Part shown: piece after piece, positions 1 to 5,430 of the stretch
How positions within the stretch are numbered: the stretch's first letter is position 1
Layout of the letters: each line of letters begins with the position of its first letter
Origin: CAYHZL01 sp964361075
Lineage (GTDB): Bacteria; Bacteroidota; Ignavibacteria; UBA10030; UBA8401
NCBI GenBank assembly: GCA_964361075.1
Contig: CAYHZL010000190.1
Coordinates: 1-6,596 of the forward strand
Reading direction: 5' to 3'
Length of the DNA: 6,596 nt
The notes under the pieces: generated by a model
Seen by the model: only the letters and a program-made list of their open reading frames with translations
Databases searched by the model: none
Told to the model about the DNA's origin: nothing
Program-made: the position numbers and the translations under genes

Positions 1-59
1 CTCGCCCCATTTTCAAGGGGGAATAAGAGCGTGGTAATCCCCCTTGAAAAGGGGGCGAG
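1..59. repeat. Palindromic hairpin repeat, 22-bp arms
   Basis: Bases 1-22 and 38-59 are reverse complements at 21 of 22 positions (only A9 against G51 fails to pair), with a 15-nt loop at 23-37. The arms contain the C/G runs and TTTTCAAGGGGG / CCCCCTTGAAAA typical of short intergenic palindromes scattered through many environmental bacterial genomes (from memory, not a search). It lies 46 bases beyond the stop codon of the minus-strand kinase gene and could end that transcript, but no T-run follows the stem in that direction, so it is called a repeat and not a terminator. It touches the window edge and may extend further left. Confidence 0.8.
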
Positions 60-105
60 GGGGATTTCTTGAATCAACAATAACGCTGAGTAGTAACTTT
101 TTTTC

Positions 106-1020
106 TTACTTTGCTCGCGGAATAACAATGGTAATTCTCGTACCATGGTGTGTGTCCGTCATTTCTGATTTGATCCACATTTTGCCGCCAAATTCTTTGG
201 TAACATAATACGCTTTCGTCAAACCGAATCCGCCCCCTTTTGTCTTAACGTCAACAGCATTTGAAGCGCGCACGCCAAAATCTACAATATGTCCAATTTC
301 TTTTTCGGGAATGCCGCGTCCGTTGTCTTCAACAACAAGGCGAATCTCTTTTCCGTTATCCGCTAATCCTGCGGTAATCGTTCCGCCGGGCGATGTGTAT
401 TTGCGTGCGTTGGCAATAATGTCGCGCATAACATCCTGCAAGACAGAGGGCATCGTGATGGTGTTGCCGTCAACGCTTTCTATTTTTAGCGCAACGAGAT
501 AATCTGACACTTCTTGTTTTGCAATATTGTAGACAATATGGTATCGCCCTTTGCTATTTTTTTCTACAGCGGCAAGCACATTGACAAAATTTTCCGTCAG
601 TGCGTTGATATTGAATGTTTCCCACTGCTTTGGGTTTGCTCTGCGCGCGAGAATTTCTTCGATACGTACTTTTAAAATGTTCAACACAGAGTGAATGTTT
701 TCGACAGAACGTTCTGTATCAGGTGTATGGCGAAATTGCGGATATGTATTGATCGCTTCTTCTACCGCGTTCAAAATAAATTTTTTGTCTTCATCATAAC
801 GCTCGATTATTTCGTACGCTCTGTCAGGATCGGGAAGCGCTCTGGCGGTTTCCATGATAAGCGCAACAGCCGGATGAAAAATTTCATTATCATCAAAATC
901 CATACTGAGCAAATGTAGTTCTCCTGCAAGAACATTCATGATGTTGAGCAAGCTGTGCATGGAAAGAAGCGATTCTTCGCTTTCTGTTAATTCCAACGAC
1001 TTGGTAATTTCAATTTCCAT
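106..1020 (-). CDS. Soluble sensor histidine kinase-like protein (HATPase_c), sensor domain not recognised
   Basis: The 304-residue protein ends in a clear GHKL/histidine-kinase ATPase domain at about residues 160-301. The N-box is DIIANARKYTSPGG (200-213), the G1 box DNGRGIP (232-238) and the G2 box GGGFGLTKAYYV (262-273), followed by FGGKMWIKSE and HGTRITIVIP. The N-terminal half is helical with no membrane segment, signal peptide or recognisable PAS/GAF/receiver domain, so it should be cytoplasmic. Two similar motifs occur there, HSLLNI at H22 and HSVLNI at H110. H110 lies about 94 residues before N204, a normal DHp-to-N-box distance, so it is the better phospho-acceptor candidate; the H-S-x-L-N form recalls Spo0B/citrate-type H-boxes more than the common HELRTPL. 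The start at 1020 is supported by AAAGGGA nine bases upstream (plus-strand 1030-1036); an internal ATG at codon 21 has no such support. No response regulator is in view, so the partner is unknown. It is transcribed away from the AraC gene. The kinase-type fold is secure; autokinase activity is inferred. Confidence 0.85.
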   Translation of the reverse strand: MEIEITKSLELTESEESLLSMHSLLNIMNVLAGELHLLSMDFDDNEIFHPAVALIMETARALPDPDRAYEIIERYDEDKKFILNAVEEAINTYPQFRHTPDTERSVENIHSVLNILKVRIEEILARRANPKQWETFNINALTENFVNVLAAVEKNSKGRYHIVYNIAKQEVSDYLVALKIESVDGNTITMPSVLQDVMRDIIANARKYTSPGGTITAGLADNGKEIRLVVEDNGRGIPEKEIGHIVDFGVRASNAVDVKTKGGGFGLTKAYYVTKEFGGKMWIKSEMTDTHHGTRITIVIPRAK

Positions 1021-1269
1021 AGCGATTCGTCCCTTTACTACTCTTCACATGCGATCGGATTGTTTTTCATAACCCTTACATTCACAATGTACAAAAAATA
1101 ATTACAACATAGTCTGAATTCCGATTGTTACTTACATTCAGCAGGTGAAATATCCACGTTTTGCCGTATATTATGAAAAATACAAATCAGGTCTTGCATC
1201 GTTTTTAAGTAAAGCGATGATTGTGTTTTGTGAAAACGAATTAACAGTAAAAAAAAATAGTGGAGCGCT
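1021..1269. promoter_or_regulatory. Divergent intergenic region between kinase and AraC genes
   Basis: These 249 bases separate two divergently transcribed genes and must hold both promoters, but neither is clear. For the minus-strand gene, a weak pair is TTGTAC (complement of 1089-1094) and TATGAA (complement of 1066-1071), 17 bases apart, with poor consensus match. On the plus strand, TATTAT at 1169-1174 could be a -10 box but has no good -35. A 10-base direct repeat with one mismatch, TCGGATTGTT (1055-1064) and TCCGATTGTT (1120-1129), is spaced 65 bases, and GATTGT recurs at 1219-1224; these could be regulator half-sites. The plus-strand gene has GGAG at 1262-1265, four bases before its ATG. 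Confidence 0.4.
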
Positions 1270-2190
1270 ATGAATCGCCGGCAGATGTTGGAACAGGAAT
1301 ACCACGGTCGCATCAATAATGTTATTCATTATATCAGTGAACATCTTGGCGATACATTATCGTTAGAAACATTGGCAAAGGTTGCCTGCTTCTCTCAATT
1401 TCATTTTCACCGGTTGTTTACTGCGTTGATGAATGAAACGCCGAATTATTTTGTGAATCGTCTGCGATTAGAGAAAGCAGCAAACATGCTTCTCTATACA
1501 CCGTCTTTTTCGAAGACGGAGATTGCGATGCGTTGCGGATTTTCTTCTTCCGCAAACTTCTCTCGTTCGTTCAAACAACAGTACGGCATGTCTGCGTCTG
1601 AATGGAGCAAGAATTGCAAAACGAAAAGCAAGAAGGGAAAAGAAACTTCTAAACGCCCTTCGTATCTTACTACTGTTAAAAAACACAAGAAGGGTACGAT
1701 GACAATCTTTGATCCGAAGAAAGTTGAAATAAAAATGCTTCCAATATTTCATGTAGCGTACGTTGCCAATCTGGAGGGATATGTTCATGAGAAAATTGAT
1801 GCGGCGTGGAAAAAAATTATGCGTTGGGCGGGACCACGCGATCTTCTAAACAAAGAAACAATGTACATCGGAATCTCATTTGATAATCCCGAAATTACCA
1901 ATGCACACAAGTGCCGGTACTATGCATGCATTACCGTTCCGCAATCAATCGCTGCACAAAAAGATATTGGTGTACTCGATATTCCCGAAGGCAAACATGC
2001 AGTGTATCGGTTTACCGGAAGACTCGAAGAAATTGAATCAACGTATTTATCGCTCTACTCTGATTGGTTGCAGCACAGTGGATATGTGCCGACTGATCAT
2101 CCATGTTTTGAAATATATTCCATGACTCCGAATCAAAATCCCAAGGGAAACATTGTGATGGAAATTTGTTTGCCCATTCAACCATTATAA
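1270..2190 (+). CDS. AraC-family transcriptional regulator with C-terminal GyrI-like effector domain
   Basis: The 306-residue protein is a ligand-responsive DNA-binding regulator of Rob-like layout, with DNA-binding domain first and effector domain second. Residues 11-113 are an AraC/XylS domain with two helix-turn-helices: LSLETLAKVACFSQFHFHRL (30-49), and FSKTEIAMRCGFSSSANFSR (80-99) followed by SFKQQYGMSASEW, the usual signature end. A lysine-rich linker (about 114-145) leads to a GyrI-like/AraC_E_bind domain (about 150-306), recognised by KVEIKMLPIFHVAYVANLEGY at its start, YYACITVPQ in the middle, and CFEIYSMTPNQ with VMEICLPIQPL at the end. This fold binds small, often cationic or hydrophobic compounds. 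The ATG at 1270 is chosen because GGAG lies just upstream and the next ATG (codon 6) has no ribosome site. A second GyrI-like gene follows after 20 bases, so the two are probably co-transcribed. The ligand and target promoters are unknown; likely targets are its own operon and the exporter downstream. Confidence 0.93.
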   Translation: MNRRQMLEQEYHGRINNVIHYISEHLGDTLSLETLAKVACFSQFHFHRLFTALMNETPNYFVNRLRLEKAANMLLYTPSFSKTEIAMRCGFSSSANFSRSFKQQYGMSASEWSKNCKTKSKKGKETSKRPSYLTTVKKHKKGTMTIFDPKKVEIKMLPIFHVAYVANLEGYVHEKIDAAWKKIMRWAGPRDLLNKETMYIGISFDNPEITNAHKCRYYACITVPQSIAAQKDIGVLDIPEGKHAVYRFTGRLEEIESTYLSLYSDWLQHSGYVPTDHPCFEIYSMTPNQNPKGNIVMEICLPIQPL

Positions 2191-2210
2191 AAAATTTGGA
2201 AAAATTTATT

Positions 2211-2822
2211 ATGAAAAAAATTGATTACAAAAAAGAATTGAAACACCTGTTTGCACCATCGGCAAAAGAACCGATGATTGTTGATGTTCCAGCAATGAAT
2301 TTTTTGATGATCGACGGGAAAGGGGATCCGAATACAGCGAAAGAATACAAAGAAGCCGTTGAAACACTTTTTGCTGTTTCGTATGCAGTAAAGTTTATGA
2401 TCAAAAAAGGAAAGCAGGCGATTGATTTCGGCGTACTTCCACTTGAAGGTTTGTGGTGGACTCCTGATATGAAAGATTTTAGTGTTGAACGAAAAGATGA
2501 ATGGTTATGGACGATGATGATACTACAGCCGGAGGTTGTTACAAAAACTTTGATTGACGAAGCGATTGAATCGGTACGAAAGAAAAAAAATCCGGCAGCG
2601 CTAGCAAAACTTCGGTGGGAAAAATTTCACGAAGGGAAATCGGCGCAGATTATGCACATTGGTCCGTTTGCCGATGAAGCGCCAACGATCGAAAAACTTC
2701 ATACGTTCATTACTGAATCCGGTTCTGCACTCTGCGGAAAACATCACGAGATATATTTAAGCGATCCTCGCAAAGCTGATCCGAGGAAAATGAAGACTAT
2801 TATCCGCCAGCCGACGAGGTAA
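2211..2822 (+). CDS. Stand-alone GyrI-like small-molecule-binding protein
   Basis: This 203-residue cytoplasmic protein has no DNA-binding or membrane segment. Family hallmarks run its full length: VDVPAMNFLMIDGKGDPN (24-41), TLFAVSYAVKF (52-62), VLPLEGLWW (75-83), WLWTMMILQPE (98-108), then AQIMHIGPFADEAPTIEKLH and HHEIYLSDPRKADPRKMKTI with RQPTR at the C-terminus. Length and motifs fit the roughly 200-residue GyrI-like group that includes Listeria Lin2189, reported to hydrolyse cyclopropane-bearing DNA-alkylating toxins; acidic E79 and aromatic W82, W83, W98 and W100 would line such a pocket. Whether this protein is an enzyme or only a binder cannot be told from sequence. The frame is open back to an ATG at 2166, but that start would overlap the AraC gene and adds 15 residues unlike the family. 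ATG 2211 gives the family N-terminus and has only a weak GGA about ten bases upstream. It is probably in an operon with the AraC/GyrI regulator, suggesting a shared ligand. Confidence 0.9.
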   Translation: MKKIDYKKELKHLFAPSAKEPMIVDVPAMNFLMIDGKGDPNTAKEYKEAVETLFAVSYAVKFMIKKGKQAIDFGVLPLEGLWWTPDMKDFSVERKDEWLWTMMILQPEVVTKTLIDEAIESVRKKKNPAALAKLRWEKFHEGKSAQIMHIGPFADEAPTIEKLHTFITESGSALCGKHHEIYLSDPRKADPRKMKTIIRQPTR

Positions 2823-2901
2823 TCGTTAAAATTTTATTGTATATTTGCAGTGCGTTGAAGTGCGCGATTTACCGAATTCTATCCTCTATTCGCCGATTAC
2901 A

Positions 2902-2932
2902 TTGCAACTTTTTCTTTTCCTTTTAGTATTAT
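2902..2932 (+). promoter_or_regulatory. Candidate promoter for the adaptor gene
   Basis: TTGCAA (2902-2907) and TATTAT (2927-2932) are 19 bases apart; reading the -10 as TAGTAT (2924-2929) gives 16 bases. The 10-mer TTAGTATTAT (2923-2932) recurs exactly in front of the ATPase gene at 4702-4711 with a similarly placed TTACAA. The start codon lies 78 bases downstream. The site lies in the 188-base gap after the GyrI-like gene, in which no clear terminator stem is visible, so read-through from the regulator operon is also possible. Confidence 0.35.
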
Positions 2933-3010
2933 GGTTGCATAAGAAAGAAAAAAATTAGTATTTCCGGTGTAAATTTTTGCTGTCAGCAATATCTCTCTAA
3001 CGAAAAAAAT

Positions 3011-4210
3011 ATGTCATTCAATAATTTGAACGCAGACTTATCTTCACTTCGCATTAATCGTGAAACAGCGCCAGACTCCAACAACAGTTCAAAGAAAAAA
3101 CTCATTCTCTTTTTTTCAATCATTGGCGTTCTTACCGTAGTCGGATTTATTTTCCTTGCAACCGGCGGCAGTGTTTCAAGCGAAAAAGTTGAAGTGGCGA
3201 CGGCATCGTTCACCTATCCTTCGCAAGCGAATACCGTACTGACTGCAAGCGGATATGTTGTTGCACAAGTGAAAGCGGCTGTCGCATCAAAAGGGACGGG
3301 ACGATTAGAATATCTCGCGGTGATCGAAGGCGATCATGTAAAAAAAGGAAACATCATCGGGCGCATTGAAAGCGGCGATGTTGAAGCAGTGCTTGGTCAA
3401 GCGAAAGCAGGACTTGAAAGTGCAAAAGCAGATTTGGAAGAAACCGTTGCCAATTTTGAACGCCAGAAAAAATTATTTGAACAATATTCAATTTCCAAAG
3501 CAGAGTACGATATCGCCAACGCGCGGTATAAGCGATCTGTTGCTGGAGTGCAATTGGCAGAAGCAGGTGTCCGTTCAGCAGAAGTGCAAGTCGAAAATAC
3601 TTTTATTCGTGCACCGTTCGATGGTACAGTGTTAAACAAGAATGCAAATGTCGGCGAAGTGATTACGCCGTTCGGCGCTGCCGCCGGCTCACGCGGTGCG
3701 TTGGTAACACTTGCCGATATGAGTTCGCTTGAAGTGGAAGCCGATGTGTCGGAATCGAACATTGAAAAAATTATTCCTAATCAACCGTGCGAAATTACAT
3801 TAGATGCATTTCCAGAAAAACGGTACCGCGGATTTGTGCACAAAATTATTCCAACTGCAGACCGCGCAAAAGCAACAGTGCTGACAAAAATCCGTTTTAA
3901 CGATCGCGATGACCGTGTGCTTCCGGAAATGAGTGCGAAGGTTTTATTTCTGAACAAAAAAGAAAACACCGCAGTAGAAAATTCTGCACCGAAGCTCACC
4001 GTTCCTTCTTCGGCGGTTGTTCAGCGCAACGGACGCAACGTGGTGTTTATTATCAGAGAAGAAAAAGTAACTGAAATATCCGTTGTAATAGGTGATTCAA
4101 TGGGCACATTGGTGGAAGTGAAAGAAGGCGTTGCAAACGGCGATAAAATTGTTTTGCATCCATCAGGAACACTTTCTTCCGGGACAAAAATTAGTATTGA
4201 AGGAAAATAA
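3011..4210 (+). CDS. HlyD/MacA-type efflux adaptor (membrane fusion protein)
   Basis: This 399-residue adaptor would bridge an inner-membrane ABC exporter to an outer-membrane channel across the periplasm. A cytosolic N-terminus of about 27 residues ending in lysines (28-30) precedes one membrane anchor at about 31-51 (LILFFSIIGVLTVVGFIFLA). There is no lipobox. Then comes the first half of the lipoyl/biotinyl-like domain (GTGRLEYLAVIEGDHVKKGNIIGRIE), an alpha-helical coiled-coil hairpin rich in Ala, Glu, Gln and Lys (about 118-196), and the second lipoyl half with the classic FIRAPFDGTVLNKNANVGEVITP. A beta-barrel (VTLADMSSLEVEADVSESNIEKI onward, including FPEKRYRGFVHKI) and a C-terminal membrane-proximal domain (VPSSAVVQRNGRNVVFIIREEKV to the end) follow. 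Length and domain order are complete. The ATG at 3011 has no clear Shine-Dalgarno sequence (AT-rich upstream) but gives a normal short cytosolic tail. Its ATPase and permease partners follow after a repeat-filled gap. The substrate is unknown. Confidence 0.93.
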   Translation: MSFNNLNADLSSLRINRETAPDSNNSSKKKLILFFSIIGVLTVVGFIFLATGGSVSSEKVEVATASFTYPSQANTVLTASGYVVAQVKAAVASKGTGRLEYLAVIEGDHVKKGNIIGRIESGDVEAVLGQAKAGLESAKADLEETVANFERQKKLFEQYSISKAEYDIANARYKRSVAGVQLAEAGVRSAEVQVENTFIRAPFDGTVLNKNANVGEVITPFGAAAGSRGALVTLADMSSLEVEADVSESNIEKIIPNQPCEITLDAFPEKRYRGFVHKIIPTADRAKATVLTKIRFNDRDDRVLPEMSAKVLFLNKKENTAVENSAPKLTVPSSAVVQRNGRNVVFIIREEKVTEISVVIGDSMGTLVEVKEGVANGDKIVLHPSGTLSSGTKISIEGK

Positions 4211-4214
4211 AAGC

Positions 4215-4241
4215 TGTAGCCACAGATTCGCAGATTGAGAG
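4215..4241. repeat. Possible CCACAGATT-type intergenic repeat remnant
   Basis: CAGATT occurs twice with an 8-base period (4223-4228 and 4231-4236) inside GCCACAGATTCGCAGATTGA, directly after the adaptor stop codon. Similar CCACAGATT...CAGATT strings recur as short repeats in environmental bacterial genomes, by recollection. The copy is short and imperfect, so this is tentative. Confidence 0.3.
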
Positions 4242-4282
4242 ATCTAGAAGAACATGTAATTGTTCAACGTATTTTTATTCAA

Positions 4283-4373
4283 TGTCATTCCCGCATGTTT
4301 TTAGCGGGAATCCATATCTTTAAGAATGATGATTATAAAAAAATCACTGGATACCCGCTTTCGCGGTATGACA
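4283..4373. repeat. Nested palindromic element, GTCATTCCCGC family
   Basis: The ends are inverted repeats: TGTCATTCCCGC (4283-4294) and GCGGTATGACA (4363-4373), matching except for a one-base gap and one substitution. Inside, GCGGGAATCCA (4304-4314) pairs with TGGATACCCGC (4348-4358) at 10 of 11 positions. Each end can also fold on itself (CCCGC with GCGGG; CCCGC with GCGG), giving a cruciform-like structure. This is the common ~90-bp GTCATTCCCGC...AGCGGGAATCCA intergenic repeat. It lies 72 bases beyond the adaptor stop codon and could protect or end that mRNA. Confidence 0.8.
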
Positions 4374-4387
4374 ACAACTTCGATAAG

Positions 4388-4520
4388 TAGTCGTTCCTTA
4401 AAAAGTCTTATTTACAAAGTGATGCCATGAGTTTGTTTATTAAGAACGTGAAAATTAGAATTATTTCTGAATCATTTTATTACACTCATGGCATCACTCG
4501 CATTTTTTAAGAGACGACTA
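4388..4520. repeat. MITE-like long hairpin element (133 bp)
   Basis: There are two nested pairs of arms. The outer arms 4388-4404 and 4504-4520 match at 15 of 17 positions; the inner arms AGTGATGCCATGAGT (4418-4432) and ACTCATGGCATCACT (4484-4498) match perfectly over 15 bases. A 51-base AT-rich loop shows no gene. TAAGTAGT flanks the element on both sides (4384-4391 and 4519-4526), overlapping the ends of the outer arms. This looks like a non-autonomous mobile element with terminal inverted repeats and a possible 8-bp target duplication, or a structured RNA. No known family is recognised. Confidence 0.7.
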
Positions 4521-4526
4521 AGTAGT

Positions 4527-4672
4527 TCTTGCTGAAAAAGTCATTGCGAGCGAGTGTTTTCTATGAGCGAAGTTCCAACGGAATGCCTTCGGCACAATCT
4601 TTTCTTCAAATTTTTAAGATTGCTTCGGCAAAAAACGCCTCGCAATGACGCGCAAAGAGTATTTCAGTGAGA
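4527..4672. repeat. Palindromic element with GTCATTGCGAG core
   Basis: The core arms GTCATTGCGAG (4540-4550) and CTCGCAATGAC (4639-4649) are perfect reverse complements over 11 bases, and CAATCTT (4595-4601) pairs with AAGATTG (4616-4622) near the tip. Outer arms TCTTGCTGAAA (4527-4537) and TTTCAGTGAGA (4662-4672) match at 9 of 11 positions, with the other two able to wobble-pair in RNA. TAAGTAGT abuts on the left (4519-4526) and follows two bases later on the right (4675-4682). The core resembles the GTCATTGCGAGCGAAGC... repeat seen in many bacteria; the outer arms extend beyond that core. Confidence 0.75.
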
Positions 4673-4681
4673 AATAAGTAG

Positions 4682-4711
4682 TTACAAAAAAGTTTCAAGT
4701 CTTAGTATTAT
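4682..4711 (+). promoter_or_regulatory. Candidate promoter for the ATPase-permease genes
   Basis: TTACAA (4682-4687) and TATTAT (4706-4711) are 18 bases apart, 38 bases before the ATPase start. The last ten bases, TTAGTATTAT, are identical to the candidate promoter of the adaptor gene at 2923-2932. The -35-like hexamer overlaps the end of the third TAAGTAGTT repeat, so the promoter may have been formed by, or lie at the edge of, the repeat cluster. Shared sequence upstream of two genes of one pump supports co-regulation but is not proof. Confidence 0.4.
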
Positions 4712-4749
4712 TTTTTTACAATTATTTCATTCACAATACAAATACAACT

Positions 4750-5421
4750 ATGGCAACTGCAATCAGAGTTGAAAACGTATCGAAAGCATACAAGCGGGAT
4801 AAATTCGATATTCCCGTTCTAAACAATCTCTCGCTCGAAATTCCCGAAGGAGAATTTCTTGCGCTCATGGGTCCGTCGGGTTCCGGCAAAACCACACTGC
4901 TGAATCTTATTGCCGGCATCGATCGTCCATCGAGCGGAAAAATTTTTGTGCACGATACCGATATCAGTGTATTGAGCGAAACGGCACTTGCAAAGTGGCG
5001 TGCGCGTCATGTCGGATTTATTTTTCAATTTTATAATTTAATTCCGGTGCTCACGGCATTTGAAAATGTTGAACTGCCGTTGCTGTTGACGCCGCTTTCA
5101 AAAGCACAGCGCAAGCAACAAGTAGAAACCGCACTGGAACTTGTTGGTTTGAGCGACCGCATGTATCATTATCCCAAACAGCTTTCCGGCGGACAAGAAC
5201 AGCGCGTTGCTATTGCACGTGCAGTTGCCACCGATCCGACATTGCTTGTTGCCGACGAACCGACCGGTGATCTCGATAAAAATTCCGCAGAAGAAATTTT
5301 AATTTTATTGGAACGGCTGAACACCGAATTCAAAAAAACAATTGTCATGGTTACGCACGATCCGCATGCAGCAGAGCGCGCAAAAATTATTCGTCATCTC
5401 GAAAAAGGCGATTTCAAATAG
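4750..5421 (+). CDS. ABC exporter ATP-binding protein (LolD/MacB type)
   Basis: This 223-residue ATPase powers the exporter from the cytoplasmic face of the inner membrane. All catalytic motifs are intact: Walker A GPSGSGKTT (41-49), Q-loop Q93 in FIFQFYNLIPVLTAFENVELPL, ABC signature LSGGQEQRVAIARA (145-158), Walker B LLVADEPTGDLD (165-176) with catalytic E170, and H-loop H203 in VTHD. The FYNLIPVLTAFENVELPLLL region is typical of the LolD/MacB/FtsE-like group that partners FtsX-fold permeases. Length is normal for a stand-alone ATPase of this group, so unlike MacB it is not fused to the permease. The ATG at 4750 gives the standard N-terminus (IRVENVSKAY) but has no evident Shine-Dalgarno sequence. 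The TAG stop supplies the first base of the GGAG ribosome site for the permease gene, so expression of the two is tightly linked. Confidence 0.96.
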   Translation: MATAIRVENVSKAYKRDKFDIPVLNNLSLEIPEGEFLALMGPSGSGKTTLLNLIAGIDRPSSGKIFVHDTDISVLSETALAKWRARHVGFIFQFYNLIPVLTAFENVELPLLLTPLSKAQRKQQVETALELVGLSDRMYHYPKQLSGGQEQRVAIARAVATDPTLLVADEPTGDLDKNSAEEILILLERLNTEFKKTIVMVTHDPHAAERAKIIRHLEKGDFK

Positions 5422-5424
5422 GAG
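5421..5424 (+). promoter_or_regulatory. Ribosome binding site overlapping the ATPase stop
   Basis: GGAG starts on the last base of the ATPase TAG stop and lies six bases before the permease ATG at 5431. It decides the start: the nearer ATG at 5426 is followed by GCA and TGA and encodes only two residues. It is the clearest Shine-Dalgarno site in this group of exporter genes, suggesting ribosome re-use from the ATPase reading frame. Confidence 0.7.
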
Positions 5425-5430
5425 CATGGC

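Larger units (their letters stand above)
4384..4692 (+). repeat. Three spaced TAAGTAGT direct repeats, related 24-bp boundary
   Basis: TAAGTAGT occurs exactly at 4384-4391, 4519-4526 and 4675-4682. The first two belong to 24-base copies (4384-4407 and 4519-4542) identical at 20 positions, both ending in AAAAAGTC. The third continues as TACAAAAAAGTT, a shorter version of the same pattern. The repeats bracket the two hairpin elements. They could be target duplications or a repeated boundary module of related elements. Confidence 0.65.
4211..4749. other. Gene-free, repeat-filled gap between adaptor and ATPase genes
   Basis: I see no protein-coding gene in these 539 bases. They hold a CAGATT-repeat remnant, three consecutive palindromic elements of different sequence, three copies of TAAGTAGT, and a candidate promoter, each listed separately. 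The stretch separates genes that normally form one operon, so the adaptor and the ATPase/permease genes may be independently transcribed, or transcripts may be processed or attenuated at the hairpins. Confidence 0.75.

Noticed and set aside
1468..1788. Minus-strand open frame of 106 codons opposite the AraC gene
   Set aside because: It is antisense to a clear AraC/GyrI regulator, has low-complexity Arg/Phe-rich composition and no domain.
2166..2210. Longer start for the stand-alone GyrI-like protein at ATG 2166
   Set aside because: It would overlap the AraC gene by 25 bases and add 15 residues not seen in the family; ATG 2211 fits better.
2823..2890. Terminator after the GyrI-like gene from repeated AGTGCG words
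   Set aside because: AGTGCG repeats are direct, not inverted, and no stem followed by a T-run is present.
3397..3762. Minus-strand open frame of 121 codons opposite the adaptor gene
   Set aside because: It is Ser/Thr/Ala-rich shadow coding opposite the coiled-coil and lipoyl regions of the adaptor, with no independent support.
4384..4682. CRISPR-like array, because TAAGTAGT recurs at intervals of 135 and 156 bases
   Set aside because: The repeat is too short, the spacers are too long and themselves palindromic, and no cas gene is present.
5182..5223. LSGGQEQ signature and GDLD D-loop of the ATPase as possible unusual variants
   Set aside because: Both are ordinary variation within LolD/MacB-type ATPases; all catalytic residues are present.
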